DNA of 63,105 nt from an uncultured Prevotellaceae bacterium (lineage in GTDB: Bacteria; Bacteroidota; Bacteroidia; Bacteroidales; Bacteroidaceae). Positions 27,341-36,516 of this stretch are shown here, one piece after another. Each line of letters opens with the position of its first letter. The stretch's first letter is position 1. Both the position numbers and the translations under genes were made by a program. Under the pieces are notes generated by a model, which was not told where the DNA came from, made no database searches, and saw only the letters and a list, made by a program, of their open reading frames with translations. Location of the stretch: NCBI GenBank assembly GCA_900318995.1, contig ONMR01000012.1, forward strand, positions 1 through 63,105. Direction: 5' to 3'.

Positions 27341-27372
27341 TTTGTTTATCAACTCACATTTGTGTACCTTTG
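27341..27372 (+). promoter_or_regulatory. Promoter of the FemAB-like gene
   Basis: TTTG (27341-27344), 20 bases, TACCTTTG (27365-27372); 26 bases before the ATG at 27399. Confidence 0.7.
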
Positions 27373-27398
27373 ACATCACATTTAAACGACCCTGACAA

Positions 27399-28454
27399 AT
27401 GCGGTGCATAGTAAGACAGCAGACAGATATCGACCCCGTCAAATGGAATGAGTTTGTCCGGGCCAACTCCATGGGATGGGCACATTTCCTTTATGAAGTT
27501 ATAGCTATAGACAGGTACGCCTCATACCGGAATCTGTCATTTGCCATTGTTGATCAGGATAACAATGATGATATACTGTTCATTATGCAGCTTCACCGCA
27601 CCTCAAAGTACGGATTCCTGACAAGAATCGGATTCCCCTTTTTCAAGGAAAAACTTAAAAGCCGATGGGGTTATGTAATCAAGGACGGACTGGTCAGGAA
27701 ACACCAAAGACTGGTTAAGGAGTGCTTTGAGAACTATATTGACCATTATCTGGCCGATAATCCCATAAAGCTTTTCAGTGCCGACCTGGCTCCCGTAACA
27801 CAGGACCGCCTCAATCATAGGGATGGCATTAATCCGCTGGTCTTCTTTGATTTCAAACCTAGAATCAGATACACATGGGTGGTTGATCTGTCCAAGCCCG
27901 ATGACCGCATGCTGGCCGACTGTGAGGAGACAACCCGTCAGGCAGTACGAAAGTTAGAGGCATCGGGCCGTTATGAAATGGTTGAAGCCAAATCCACACA
28001 AGAGGATTGCCGGATTTATATCGACCTGCACAAGGAGACTTATACCCGTACAGGTGCCGCAAAAGACATAATAGCCGATGATTATCACCACAACATATTC
28101 TTTAACCTTATCCCCAAAGGAATCTGCCGTGTCTTTTTCCTGAAGGAGAATGAGACCGGCCAGGTAATAGCAACGGTAGCTGTCCTGATATATGGCAATA
28201 CCGCCTACTACTGGTGGGGAGATTCCAGGAACGAGAAAGAGATAGGCGTCAATAAGTATCTGCTTTTCAAGGTGATATGCCTGATTCGTGATAGTTTCGG
28301 CAAAACAGGATACTTTGAGACGGGAGGAGCCTACCCTTACCTTCGGCGGGGCAAATACAAAGGTCTGAATGACTTTAAGAAATGCTTCGGTACTTTCCTG
28401 ATGCCCATATACTGTGGCGATTATCAAAAGATTAAACCTGCCAAGAAACAATAA
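27399..28454 (+). CDS. FemAB-like GNAT-fold protein
   Basis: 351 residues resembling the peptidoglycan-bridge FemA/FemB and BioF2-like acetyltransferase group: two GNAT-like halves, with ETTRQAVRKLEASGRYEM and YIDLHKETYTRTGAA in the middle, and VIATVAVLIYGNTAYYWWGDSRNEK and FETGGAYPYLRRGKYKGLNDFKKCFG at the end. Those enzymes transfer aminoacyl groups from tRNA or acyl groups from CoA. No signal peptide is seen. The acceptor in this organism is unknown. It leads a possible three-gene run with the M3 peptidase (10 bases downstream) and the DMT transporter. Confidence 0.75.
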   Translation: MRCIVRQQTDIDPVKWNEFVRANSMGWAHFLYEVIAIDRYASYRNLSFAIVDQDNNDDILFIMQLHRTSKYGFLTRIGFPFFKEKLKSRWGYVIKDGLVRKHQRLVKECFENYIDHYLADNPIKLFSADLAPVTQDRLNHRDGINPLVFFDFKPRIRYTWVVDLSKPDDRMLADCEETTRQAVRKLEASGRYEMVEAKSTQEDCRIYIDLHKETYTRTGAAKDIIADDYHHNIFFNLIPKGICRVFFLKENETGQVIATVAVLIYGNTAYYWWGDSRNEKEIGVNKYLLFKVICLIRDSFGKTGYFETGGAYPYLRRGKYKGLNDFKKCFGTFLMPIYCGDYQKIKPAKKQ

Positions 28455-28464
28455 TAACAGATAA

Positions 28465-30564
28465 ATGAACAAATCAAAACTATTAGTAGCCGTAGTGACG
28501 GTATTGTTGACTATGTCATGCAGTGAATTAAAGAACAATCCGTTCTTACAGGAAAGCCAGTTGCCATATGGCGCTGTAGAGTTTGACAAGATACAGTCAA
28601 GTGATTATCTGCCCGCCTTTGAGGAGGGATTCCGCCAGTTCAAGGCCGATATTGACGCTGTGGCTGCTTGTCCCGATGCCCCCACCTTCCAGAACACAAT
28701 CGAGGCCCTGGAGTCAAGCGGCCGGCTTCTGAACAAGGTAAGTGCCGTATTCTTCAACCTGATGGAGACCGATGCCGATGACCTGATGAAAGAGACCGAG
28801 GAGAAGGTCATTCCCATGCAGACCGAGGCTGACTCCTATCTTTACATGAATGAGGTTATCTTTAAAAGAATCAAGCAGTTATATGACAGTAAAGATAATG
28901 GAGGCCTTACCACAGAACAGATCAAGGTATTGGAGAAATACTACCGCCGTTTTATCAAGGGAGGCGCCCTGCTGGATGACAAGGCTAAGGCCCGTTTTGT
29001 AGAGATTCAGAACCGTCTGGGTGAACTCCGCATCAAGTTTGCCAAGAACAATCTTGACGAGAGCAATGCCTACGTTCTGAACGTAACTGACATAAAGCGT
29101 CTTGAGGGACTCAGTCAGGACCAGTTGGAGGCTGCTGCCACTCGCGCTAAGGAAAAAGGCCTGCAGGGTTGGGCATTCAACGTACAGAAACCCTGCTGGA
29201 TACCGTTCCTGCAGACATGTAAGGACCGCAACCTGCGCGAGCAGATGTACAAGGCATACTACAGTCGCGGCAACAACAATAACGAATTTGACAACAAGGC
29301 CATCGTAAAGGAGATACTCACCTTACGCCTGGAACTGGCCAATCTGCTTGGTTATGAGACGTTTGCCGATTATCAGCTTGAGGACCGCATGGCCAAGACC
29401 CCGCAGGCAGCCTATGACCTGCTTATGGAAATATGGAAATTCGCCCTGCCGCAGGCCGAGCGCGAGCGTGACGAGATGCAGAAGATCATCGATGCCGAAG
29501 GCGGTAAGTTCAAGCTGGAGGCTTGGGACTGGTGGTACTACGCCGAGAAGCTGCGCAAGCAGAAATATGATCTGGACGAGTCACAGCTGATGCCCTACTT
29601 TAGTCTTGACAACGTACGCAAGGGCTCATTCATGGTTGCCGAGACCCTCTTCGGCATCAAGTTCAAGAAGGTCGATAACCTGCCCGTCTACCATCCTTCG
29701 GTGGAGACCTGGGAGTGTCTGGATGCCGACGGCAGCCACCTGGCCTACTTCTACACCGACTGCTTTGTGCGCCCCACCAAGCGTCAGGGAGCCTGGATGA
29801 CTAACTTTACAGATGAATTCAACTACGGAGGCCGCAGCCAGCGTCCCACCATCGTGAACGTATGCAACTTCTCCGTGCCTACCGATACCCTTCCCTGCCT
29901 GCTCTCCATAGATGATGCCCGCACCGTATTCCACGAGTTCGGACACGCCCTGCACGGAATGCTCACACAGTGCCACTATCCTACAGTAAGCGGTACTGCC
30001 ACACCGAATGACTTTGTCGAGATGTGCTCACAAATCATGGAGCACTGGGCCATAGATCCCTCAATATTAAAGCAGTACGCATTCCACTACAAGACAGGAG
30101 AGCCTATCCCCGACGCTCTGATTGAGAAGATGCAGAACGCCGGCCATTTCAATACAGGATTCGAGACCGTAGAGCTTGTAGGAGCCGCCCTGCTGGATAT
30201 GGAGTATCATATGCTCAAGGACTACACGGACTTTGATGACCAGAAGTTCGAGGATGAGATATCGGCCAAACTGGGTATGATACCGCAGATTGAATACCGT
30301 TACCGCGGCACATTCTTTAACCACATATTCAATAACGACTACTGTGCAGGCTATTACAGTTATCTCTGGGCCGAGGTTCTGGACTGCGACGCCTTCCAGT
30401 GTTTCCAGGAGGAGGGCCTCCTCAATAAGGAAACCGGCAGGCGCTATCGTCAGAACATACTGGAGAAAGGCGGCAGCGATGACCTGATGAAACTGTACCG
30501 CCAGTTCAGAGGCAGCGATCCCAAGACCGAGGCAATGTTACGTAACCGTGGATTAATTGATTGA
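28465..30564 (+). CDS. M3-family peptidyl-dipeptidase (Dcp-like), lipoprotein
   Basis: 699 residues, the usual length of peptidyl-dipeptidase Dcp. A lipoprotein signal ends LLTMSC (Cys19), so it acts in the envelope rather than the cytoplasm. The zinc site is TVFHEFGHALHGML (first His about residue 490), with the downstream Glu in DFVEMCSQIMEHW, and a C-terminal YRYRGTFFNHIF...YYSYLWAEVLD substrate-binding part. It removes dipeptides from the C-terminus of peptides. It overlaps a possible upstream start of the next gene. Confidence 0.93.
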   Translation: MNKSKLLVAVVTVLLTMSCSELKNNPFLQESQLPYGAVEFDKIQSSDYLPAFEEGFRQFKADIDAVAACPDAPTFQNTIEALESSGRLLNKVSAVFFNLMETDADDLMKETEEKVIPMQTEADSYLYMNEVIFKRIKQLYDSKDNGGLTTEQIKVLEKYYRRFIKGGALLDDKAKARFVEIQNRLGELRIKFAKNNLDESNAYVLNVTDIKRLEGLSQDQLEAAATRAKEKGLQGWAFNVQKPCWIPFLQTCKDRNLREQMYKAYYSRGNNNNEFDNKAIVKEILTLRLELANLLGYETFADYQLEDRMAKTPQAAYDLLMEIWKFALPQAERERDEMQKIIDAEGGKFKLEAWDWWYYAEKLRKQKYDLDESQLMPYFSLDNVRKGSFMVAETLFGIKFKKVDNLPVYHPSVETWECLDADGSHLAYFYTDCFVRPTKRQGAWMTNFTDEFNYGGRSQRPTIVNVCNFSVPTDTLPCLLSIDDARTVFHEFGHALHGMLTQCHYPTVSGTATPNDFVEMCSQIMEHWAIDPSILKQYAFHYKTGEPIPDALIEKMQNAGHFNTGFETVELVGAALLDMEYHMLKDYTDFDDQKFEDEISAKLGMIPQIEYRYRGTFFNHIFNNDYCAGYYSYLWAEVLDCDAFQCFQEEGLLNKETGRRYRQNILEKGGSDDLMKLYRQFRGSDPKTEAMLRNRGLID

Positions 30565-30575
30565 TATTTGTAAAT

Positions 30576-31490
30576 ATGACTTTAGCAGGAATTCTGTTTC
30601 TCATCATTGCGACCGTATGCGCCGCAATGTTCTCTGTAGCGTTCAAGATCTTTCATCGCAAAGATATTGATTCACACCAGGCAATCTTTTTCAACTACCT
30701 GATAGCCTTTGTTATGGGTGTGCTGTTCTCACTTCACGGTGAGGTGGTTGTCAACCCATTCAAGGCCAGTTGGCTGGTGCCCGTAATCATACTGGGATTC
30801 ATTTTCATGGCAGGTATGGTCCTGCTGTCCGAATCCACCCGTCGTGTAGGTGTAGCCATTTCCACGGTCTGCAGCCGCGCATCGATGGTAATACCCATCA
30901 TAGTATCATATCTGATGATTCAGGGCAGCGACAAGCCCAAATGGCTGCTTATTTGTCTGGTTCTGGTTTCCATGACCCTTACCGTATGGACCGGAAAGCA
31001 GGAAAGCGGACACAAAATCACCGTCATGGACATACTGGCCCCGCTTTCAGTATTCATTGCATTCGGAGCCAGCAACTCATTCCTCAAGGTGTTACAGCAT
31101 AAGGTTACTGTGGCCGATACAGCCGCCGGACTCTCCCAGCAGGCCATCAACAGCGAACTATCACTGGTTACCGCATCGGTATTCTTTGTGGCCATGATAA
31201 TTTGCTCCTATTCATTCTTTACCAAGGATGAGAACGGCAAGCGCGCCCCTATCCGGTTCAAGAACATTCTGGGAGGTGCAGCACTGGGCCTTATCAACTA
31301 TTTCTGCACCTACACCCTGATGCTGGCCATGAAGACCATAGACTCCTCCCTGCTGTTCCCCCTTCACAACATCGGAATAGTAGCCATCGGAGCCCTGGTA
31401 GGCATGTGGGCATTCCATGAAAAGATGAAACCGCACCAAATACTCGGAATGGTACTTGCTGCGGTCTCAATTGCCCTGCTCTGCATCTAA
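30576..31490 (+). CDS. DMT/EamA-family transporter
   Basis: 304 residues from the ATG at 30576, about ten membrane helices in two EamA halves (LIIATVCAAMFSVAFK at the start; NYFCTYTLMLAMKTIDSSLLF and GIVAIGALVGMWAFHEKM near the end). Drug/metabolite transporters move many small molecules; the substrate cannot be told from sequence. It starts 11 bases after the peptidase stop. It is convergent with the FMN-riboswitch receptor gene, so it is not under that switch. Confidence 0.85.
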   Translation: MTLAGILFLIIATVCAAMFSVAFKIFHRKDIDSHQAIFFNYLIAFVMGVLFSLHGEVVVNPFKASWLVPVIILGFIFMAGMVLLSESTRRVGVAISTVCSRASMVIPIIVSYLMIQGSDKPKWLLICLVLVSMTLTVWTGKQESGHKITVMDILAPLSVFIAFGASNSFLKVLQHKVTVADTAAGLSQQAINSELSLVTASVFFVAMIICSYSFFTKDENGKRAPIRFKNILGGAALGLINYFCTYTLMLAMKTIDSSLLFPLHNIGIVAIGALVGMWAFHEKMKPHQILGMVLAAVSIALLCI

Positions 31491-31530
31491 AATGATACAA
31501 AAGGGGACAGACCCCTTTTGTACTATTTTA
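31489..31530. repeat. REP-like palindrome R3
   Basis: TGATACAAAAGGGG-ACAGA-CCCCTTTTGTACTA. It fills the 37-base gap between the transporter stop (31490) and the receptor stop (31528) and can terminate both. Confidence 0.9.
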
Positions 31531-34500
31531 ATCGAATATCAGTTTTACTCCCAGCTGGAAATACCAGCAGTTGGAGTTGGATTTATCCAGATCAAAGGTC
31601 TTTGAAACAAGGCCGTCTTTGTTTGTAGCCATAGTGAACTGCGGATATCCCTCAGCATCAGTGCCCTTGTAATCAAGCAGTTTAGCGTTGTTGCAGGCTG
31701 CAGGAGTCTGCATTACACCCCACTTGCTGCTAAGCAGGTTTCCTACGTTCATGATATCCAGTGACACCTGCAGAGTCTCGTTGTTGTGTTTGGAGCCTCT
31801 CAGGGCACCTACATTGAAGTTCTGGGCCAGATGCAGGTCCAGGCGGTTCAGCCATGGCATATGGGCGGCGTTTGCATCGGCATACTCACCTTTGTGGCTG
31901 CTCAGATACCTGTCCTGGTTGACAAAGTCCCAGAAAGCCTGCTGCTGCATCTCTGCAGTTATAGCTCCATTGTCCACAAACTTTACCTCATCCTTACTTG
32001 CCGGTATGTAAATAAGGTCATTCGTGATACCGTCACCGTTCATGTCATTGCTGTAGGTGTAGCTGTATGTACCGGCTGTATAACCAGTGTAGAACACTCC
32101 AACCTCAGTACTCATGAACTTATTTCTGGCATAACCGATACGGTATGTAGCCATTGCTGACAGCTTATCCGGAATAACATAGGCCGATGGGCGCAGACCC
32201 AGTTCGTTGGGGCTGTTCACGTTCACATCGTTGCTCCAGGCCGAGTTCAGGGCCGATCCCTTCATATCCTGCACGGACATTGAAACCTGATGTATGTAAG
32301 CAAGTTCAGTCTTAAGACCGTACACGGGTTCAGCCTTGACAGTTCCGCCCAATGACCAACTGTAACCCTTGTCGGTATTACTGATAACCATGGCGCCACC
32401 TGACTTGGATACTGTCGAATAAACGGGTGCTACCGTATTGTAATTCACTCTGTTATCAGTTCCGCTAAAACGTCCTGCAGCATCGTCGTGAACCTGGTTG
32501 TAGTTCTCAATATATACGGCGTTAATATCCTTGTTGTATATACCCTCAACCGATACTGCCAGCGGGAATGCCAGGTCGTCGGGCTCATAGTCAATGGCAA
32601 GGGATGTCTTGAATACCTGCGGCAGTTTGAAATTATCCTGAATACCGGTAATAGATGCACCCTTGAGCACGGGATTGGGATTAGCCGTCATGGGCAGCCC
32701 CTGCTGGATCAGATAGTTCCTCAAATCAGCCTCGGTATAGAGGAATTTGCCCTGCAGACCCGTCAGGAAGGCATCGCCTGCCGTTGGGAACATAACCGTG
32801 TTTTGCAGCATACCGCTGCTATTGGGGATTGTGGCAAAGAAAACCAGAGGGATACGGCCGGTAAACAGACCTGCACCGCCGTGAACAGTCAGTGTGCGGG
32901 CATCGTCCACATTCCAGTTGAATCCTACTCTCGGTGACAGCTGCACGTTTGCCTTGGGCCACTTGCCGTTGTCTATGACCGGAGCCTTAGGACCTGTTAT
33001 CTGTTCGGTTGAATAGAAGTGGCTGGTCCAGTCCAGAGCCTTGAATGACTCATTGGTCTGCAGCGGCTCATAATACTGCATATGGTCTGCCCTGAGTCCG
33101 TATGTAACAGTAAACTTGTCTGTTATATGTGACTCAGCCTGCAGGAAAGCGGCGGTCTGACCAAATGATGTACGTGATGCAGGATCATCAATCCCGTCAT
33201 AGGTGTAAGTCATTCCGAATGCCGCAGGAGCAGCCTGATTGATAAAATCCTCGAGTGAGTTGTATCGGTAGTAACCCGTTCCGTACATGCGGTAGTTGGT
33301 GGCACCCTTCTGGTACTGATAGCTCAGACCGGCCGTAATGGTGCTGTGAGCCAGTGTCCAGCGTATATGGTCACTGAAACTGTATGTACGCACGTAGTTT
33401 CCGGTGCCGTTTGAGAATGCCTCATAACCAGCACTCATGAATGCGTCACCATCCTTACGTATATCGATATGAGGGAACCAAGCCGATTCCGAACCTCTCA
33501 GATTGCTCACGTCCGATACGCTGGCAGAGAACTTGTTGCTCATATGTCCGCTCAGGCGGCTGTTGAGCTCAGCCACTGCCGACCATGCGTTGTCGTTGAT
33601 ACTGAAGCAGTTATTAAGGAATGCGTACGAGTTCTTTGATATGCGGTCCGATGCAGCCTTGGCACCTACAGTGCTCTTGGCATTTGGAGTGTTCCACTGC
33701 TTGTTGCCGGTCCAGTTGTAACGCAGCATCAGGTTATGATTGTTGTTGATGTTCCAGTCAATACGTGCTAGGATCTTGGTATTGGTCTGGTCACCGTTGG
33801 TAAGGTCATATCCGCCTGCATCATAACCGTAAGCCTTGAGTGCAGCGGCAAACTGATCCATATCGGCTGCGGTAACGCGGCTTATCTTAGCGGCATCATC
33901 TCCCACGCCGTCCTGTGAAAGCTTGTACTCGGTTATCGGACCGGGTGTGGTAACATACTCAGCATTAACAAAATAGAACAGCTTGTCCTTAAGTATCGGA
34001 CCACCCAAAGTGAATCCAACTGTAGTATGACTGTTGCTAACCCTGTCGCCCAGATCCACGCCGTCAATACGGTTGCCGCGCATCTTCTCATTATGGAAAT
34101 AGGTATAGGCAGTGCCCTTGAAAGTGTTTGTACCGGACTTGGTGATTACATTGATGCCACCGCCGGTAAAGTTGCTCTGACGTACATCGTAAGGCGCAAT
34201 AGCCACCTGCATCTCCTCGACTGCATCAATAGATATAGGTGTTCCGCCACCGGGCAGATCGGCCGAAAGACCAAAGCTGTTGTTCAGTACTGCCCCATCG
34301 ATTGTGAGTGTGGTACCGCGGCCGTCACGTCCGGCCATGGTGTTCTCAATGCCGCTGTAGGGCGACAGACGGGTGTAATCCAGCATGCTGCGGTTAACTG
34401 ACGGCAGCAGCGCCATGCTCTCCCTGCCAATGTGATAGGTCTGGCCGGTACGGGTCTCATTAAAGTGCGTACTCTCGCCGCGTATGGTCACGGTCGGGAT

Positions 34501-34953
34501 GTTTCTGGTCTCCTCCTTAAGAACTACATTAAAATTGTAATCCTTACCCATAGAGAGCACCACATTGTCATAAGCCACATCCTGATAACCCAGGAACGAT
34601 ACCGTCACCAGATACTTGCCTGGCTTGAGTCCCGACAGGGAAAAGATGCCGTACTTATTGGCAACCGCGCCGTAGAATGCGCTGGTCTCATTGTTGGTAA
34701 CCACTACCGATGCTGCCTGGAGCGGCTCTCCGTCAGAGTCTTTCACGGAACCGCTGATGGATGCTGTAGTGTTCTGAGACCATGCCCCTGTGCTGGCAAA
34801 CAACAACACGCATAGGCACGCAAACCCGATGAGTCTGAATGACATACTGTCGGCCATAGCCGAAAAACTGAACTCGGATGTCTCATTCACGCCCTTGGCA
34901 CAAATGAGTTTTGCAGGCGCGATAACGCCTGACAGGACTGTTTTGATACTCAT
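31528..34953 (-). CDS. TonB-dependent outer-membrane receptor (Oar-like), FMN-riboswitch controlled
   Basis: About 1,141 residues from the ATG at 34951-34953. A signal peptide MSFRLIGFACLCVLLFASTG ends at AWSQ; the ATG at 34843-34845 just before it is the other possible start. Then a carboxypeptidase-regulatory-like domain (TTASISGSVKDSDGEPLQAA, about 85 residues), a plug (RDGRGTTLTIDGAVLN, INVITKSGTNTFKGTAY) and a large barrel ending CWYFQLGVKLIFD. It belongs to the Oar/SusC-like receptors, but no SusD gene is adjacent. The gene lies behind an FMN riboswitch, so its ligand is most likely riboflavin or another flavin; this is inferred from the switch. Confidence 0.9.
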   Translation of the reverse strand: MSIKTVLSGVIAPAKLICAKGVNETSEFSFSAMADSMSFRLIGFACLCVLLFASTGAWSQNTTASISGSVKDSDGEPLQAASVVVTNNETSAFYGAVANKYGIFSLSGLKPGKYLVTVSFLGYQDVAYDNVVLSMGKDYNFNVVLKEETRNIPTVTIRGESTHFNETRTGQTYHIGRESMALLPSVNRSMLDYTRLSPYSGIENTMAGRDGRGTTLTIDGAVLNNSFGLSADLPGGGTPISIDAVEEMQVAIAPYDVRQSNFTGGGINVITKSGTNTFKGTAYTYFHNEKMRGNRIDGVDLGDRVSNSHTTVGFTLGGPILKDKLFYFVNAEYVTTPGPITEYKLSQDGVGDDAAKISRVTAADMDQFAAALKAYGYDAGGYDLTNGDQTNTKILARIDWNINNNHNLMLRYNWTGNKQWNTPNAKSTVGAKAASDRISKNSYAFLNNCFSINDNAWSAVAELNSRLSGHMSNKFSASVSDVSNLRGSESAWFPHIDIRKDGDAFMSAGYEAFSNGTGNYVRTYSFSDHIRWTLAHSTITAGLSYQYQKGATNYRMYGTGYYRYNSLEDFINQAAPAAFGMTYTYDGIDDPASRTSFGQTAAFLQAESHITDKFTVTYGLRADHMQYYEPLQTNESFKALDWTSHFYSTEQITGPKAPVIDNGKWPKANVQLSPRVGFNWNVDDARTLTVHGGAGLFTGRIPLVFFATIPNSSGMLQNTVMFPTAGDAFLTGLQGKFLYTEADLRNYLIQQGLPMTANPNPVLKGASITGIQDNFKLPQVFKTSLAIDYEPDDLAFPLAVSVEGIYNKDINAVYIENYNQVHDDAAGRFSGTDNRVNYNTVAPVYSTVSKSGGAMVISNTDKGYSWSLGGTVKAEPVYGLKTELAYIHQVSMSVQDMKGSALNSAWSNDVNVNSPNELGLRPSAYVIPDKLSAMATYRIGYARNKFMSTEVGVFYTGYTAGTYSYTYSNDMNGDGITNDLIYIPASKDEVKFVDNGAITAEMQQQAFWDFVNQDRYLSSHKGEYADANAAHMPWLNRLDLHLAQNFNVGALRGSKHNNETLQVSLDIMNVGNLLSSKWGVMQTPAACNNAKLLDYKGTDAEGYPQFTMATNKDGLVSKTFDLDKSNSNCWYFQLGVKLIFD

Positions 34954-34956
34954 AAA

Positions 34957-35064
34957 TTCTTCTTCCATCCAGACTATACTGTCGGTACCGTAGTTGCAAC
35001 GGTTCGGCCTTTCGGCTCGCGGACTCTACCGCCGGTCGGGGAATTGCGCCCCACCCTGAAGTTT
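34957..35064 (-). promoter_or_regulatory. FMN riboswitch (RFN element)
   Basis: On the minus strand the conserved blocks of the FMN aptamer occur in order: CTTCAGGGTGGGGCG, CAATTCCCCGACCGGCGG, TAGAGTCCGCGAGC, a GCCGAAAGGC arm, a variable hairpin, ACCGACAGTATAGTCTGGAT, and the closing GGAAGAAG. FMN binding normally turns off flavin synthesis or uptake genes. The 3' side of P1 (GGAAGAAG) is also the likely ribosome binding site for the ATG at 34953, 5 bases on, so closing P1 on FMN binding would hide it. Downstream, CAGGCG/CGCCTG inside ATGAGT/ACTCAT (about 34901-34953) forms a further hairpin that includes that ATG. Confidence 0.93.
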
Positions 35065-35147
35065 TACGCCTGCAAATTTCCGCTTTCTACGCGACTCTGC
35101 AAAGCTTTTTCTGCTAAAAAAGATAAAGTTTATGATAAATGGTAAGG

Positions 35148-35365
35148 CCGGTTTCCTCCACCTGAATATAAGTATTCTGGAGACGACGTTACGGGGCTAC
35201 TCAGAACCCCTCCGAGACCTAAACATCGATCGCCTCCCTTTTAGCCACCTGAAGGTGTCTAACGGTCGTTGGACGTAACGATGTTCTTAACGGTCTCTCC
35301 AGGGCCTTCGCTCACGCCCCTTCACTGACGCTCCCGAATACTTATATACAGGCTCCGTAAACCGG
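35148..35365. repeat. Long-hairpin element E2 (family 1)
   Basis: About 218 bp with imperfect inverted arms: CCGGTTT (35148-35154 with 35359-35365) and ATATAAGTATTC (35166-35177 with 35336-35347). The core is homologous to that of E1 in opposite orientation: GGCTACTC..AACCCCTCCG, the palindromic 22-mer TTAGCCACC...GTGTCTAA (35241-35262), and GTTCTTAACGG. The stem AACGGCA/TGCCGTT of E1 is replaced by AACATCG/CGATGTT (35222-35228 with 35279-35285), preserving pairing. It lies between the riboswitch and R4. Non-coding. Confidence 0.82.
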
Positions 35366-35383
35366 AATGCCACGTGCACCCAT

Positions 35384-35424
35384 AAAGTACAAAAGGGGTC
35401 TGTCCCCTTTTGTATCATTTTTTG
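35384..35424. repeat. REP-like palindrome R4
   Basis: AGTACAAAAGGGG-TCTGT-CCCCTTTTGTATCA. On the minus strand its TGA is the stop codon of the plug-domain protein gene (35415-35417). Confidence 0.9.
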
Positions 35425-35972
35425 GTTTTGATTTCTATTACTCCGTTCTTTCCTTTCTCGCCCCAGACGGTTACTGCAGCTTTTCCTTTCAGAACGGTCA
35501 TGGACCGGACGTTTTCAGCATCTATATCTTCGATGCTTCCGTTGAAGACTTCATCGTCTACAATAATGAGCGGTGTTTCACCTTCTTTAAAGGCACTCTT
35601 CAGTTCCCCCTCAGAAAAGCCGTTGGAGTTATATGTAGAAGATGTCGTGCTTCCTGATTCCCACGTTGAAGACTTATATGTTGTTGATGATTTGCCCGTT
35701 GGGTCTGTATTAACATCTGAACTCATGAACATATCAAATGGGTCCGATATTTTTGTCTTGATGTTATGCTCTTTGATTACCCCTTCGGTAGAGTTCTTGT
35801 AGTTTATGTCATACTTGACGATGGTCTTTGAGACCAGTTGAGAGCCGTCAAATGCGGTAATGGTCTGACCGTCTATTACATAGCGGTTGATTGTGTCGGT
35901 CGGGGCTGCAATTTCATTGGAAACTGACAGCGTAGCAAACAGTGCTGAGATTAATAATGCGTTCATATTCAA
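35415..35972 (-). CDS. Secreted stand-alone TonB-plug-like protein
   Basis: 185 residues. A signal peptide (MNMNALLISALFATLSVSNEIAA) is followed by a Ser/Thr-rich middle and a C-terminal piece that looks like the end of a SusC/TonB-receptor plug: PLIIVDDEVFNGSIEDIDAE, SMTVLKGKAAVTVWGEKG, KNGVIEIKTKK. There is no barrel, so it cannot be a transporter on its own. It is the last gene of an operon with an anti-sigma-like protein (13 bases upstream) and an ECF sigma factor. A signalling or chaperone role in the periplasm is possible but not shown. Confidence 0.72.
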   Translation of the reverse strand: MNMNALLISALFATLSVSNEIAAPTDTINRYVIDGQTITAFDGSQLVSKTIVKYDINYKNSTEGVIKEHNIKTKISDPFDMFMSSDVNTDPTGKSSTTYKSSTWESGSTTSSTYNSNGFSEGELKSAFKEGETPLIIVDDEVFNGSIEDIDAENVRSMTVLKGKAAVTVWGEKGKNGVIEIKTKK

Positions 35973-35985
35973 TCAATTATTAAAG

Positions 35986-36516
35986 TTAGTTTAATGCAGT
36001 GAATGATAGCGAACTGGCATCGGAATTACACGTCATAGAGTACAATCTTTCCTTGCCGTTTGTGAGTTTAACGGTTATGACAACCGTACTGCCGTGAGGT
36101 TCGGCCTTAACGGATTCAATCTCTCCCACCTCAATCTTGGAGATCATCTCCATACCCTCCAGAATCTGCATGGTGCTGATAGCGGGCTGATTTTCCGGCA
36201 GAATCTGTTTATGGCCGATATGCAGGCACACAAGCATCAGTATGATTGCAGCGGCTGCCACCGAACTCCACCTGAGAATCACGCGTACAGGCCTTCTGCT
36301 CTTGGTAATGCGGTCAAAATCGGCCGTATCAATCATGTCCGATGCACCCGCGTGCGTCATCTTGATAAGTGCCGCAATCTGCTCCTCATCGGCATCAGGC
36401 TGGTGCGATGCATAGTACTGGGCCAGCATCTGCTCCTCGCGGATGGTAGTATCGGCATCCAGATATCGCTCTGCAAGAGCCTTGCGGAACTGTTTGTTTT
36501 CAAGCATAGTATTCAT
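35986..36516 (-). CDS. Putative anti-sigma factor, one membrane helix
   Basis: 176 residues. A cytoplasmic part of about 80 residues (EEQMLAQYYASHQPDADEEQ) is followed by one helix at about 83-100 (SSVAAAAIILMLVCLHIG) and a periplasmic part of about 75 residues. The start overlaps the sigma gene stop by four bases (ATGA). Topology and coupling are those of ECF anti-sigma factors; no ZAS zinc motif (HxxxCxxC) is seen, so this is a context-based call. Confidence 0.65.
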   Translation of the reverse strand: MNTMLENKQFRKALAERYLDADTTIREEQMLAQYYASHQPDADEEQIAALIKMTHAGASDMIDTADFDRITKSRRPVRVILRWSSVAAAAIILMLVCLHIGHKQILPENQPAISTMQILEGMEMISKIEVGEIESVKAEPHGSTVVITVKLTNGKERLYSMTCNSDASSLSFTALN

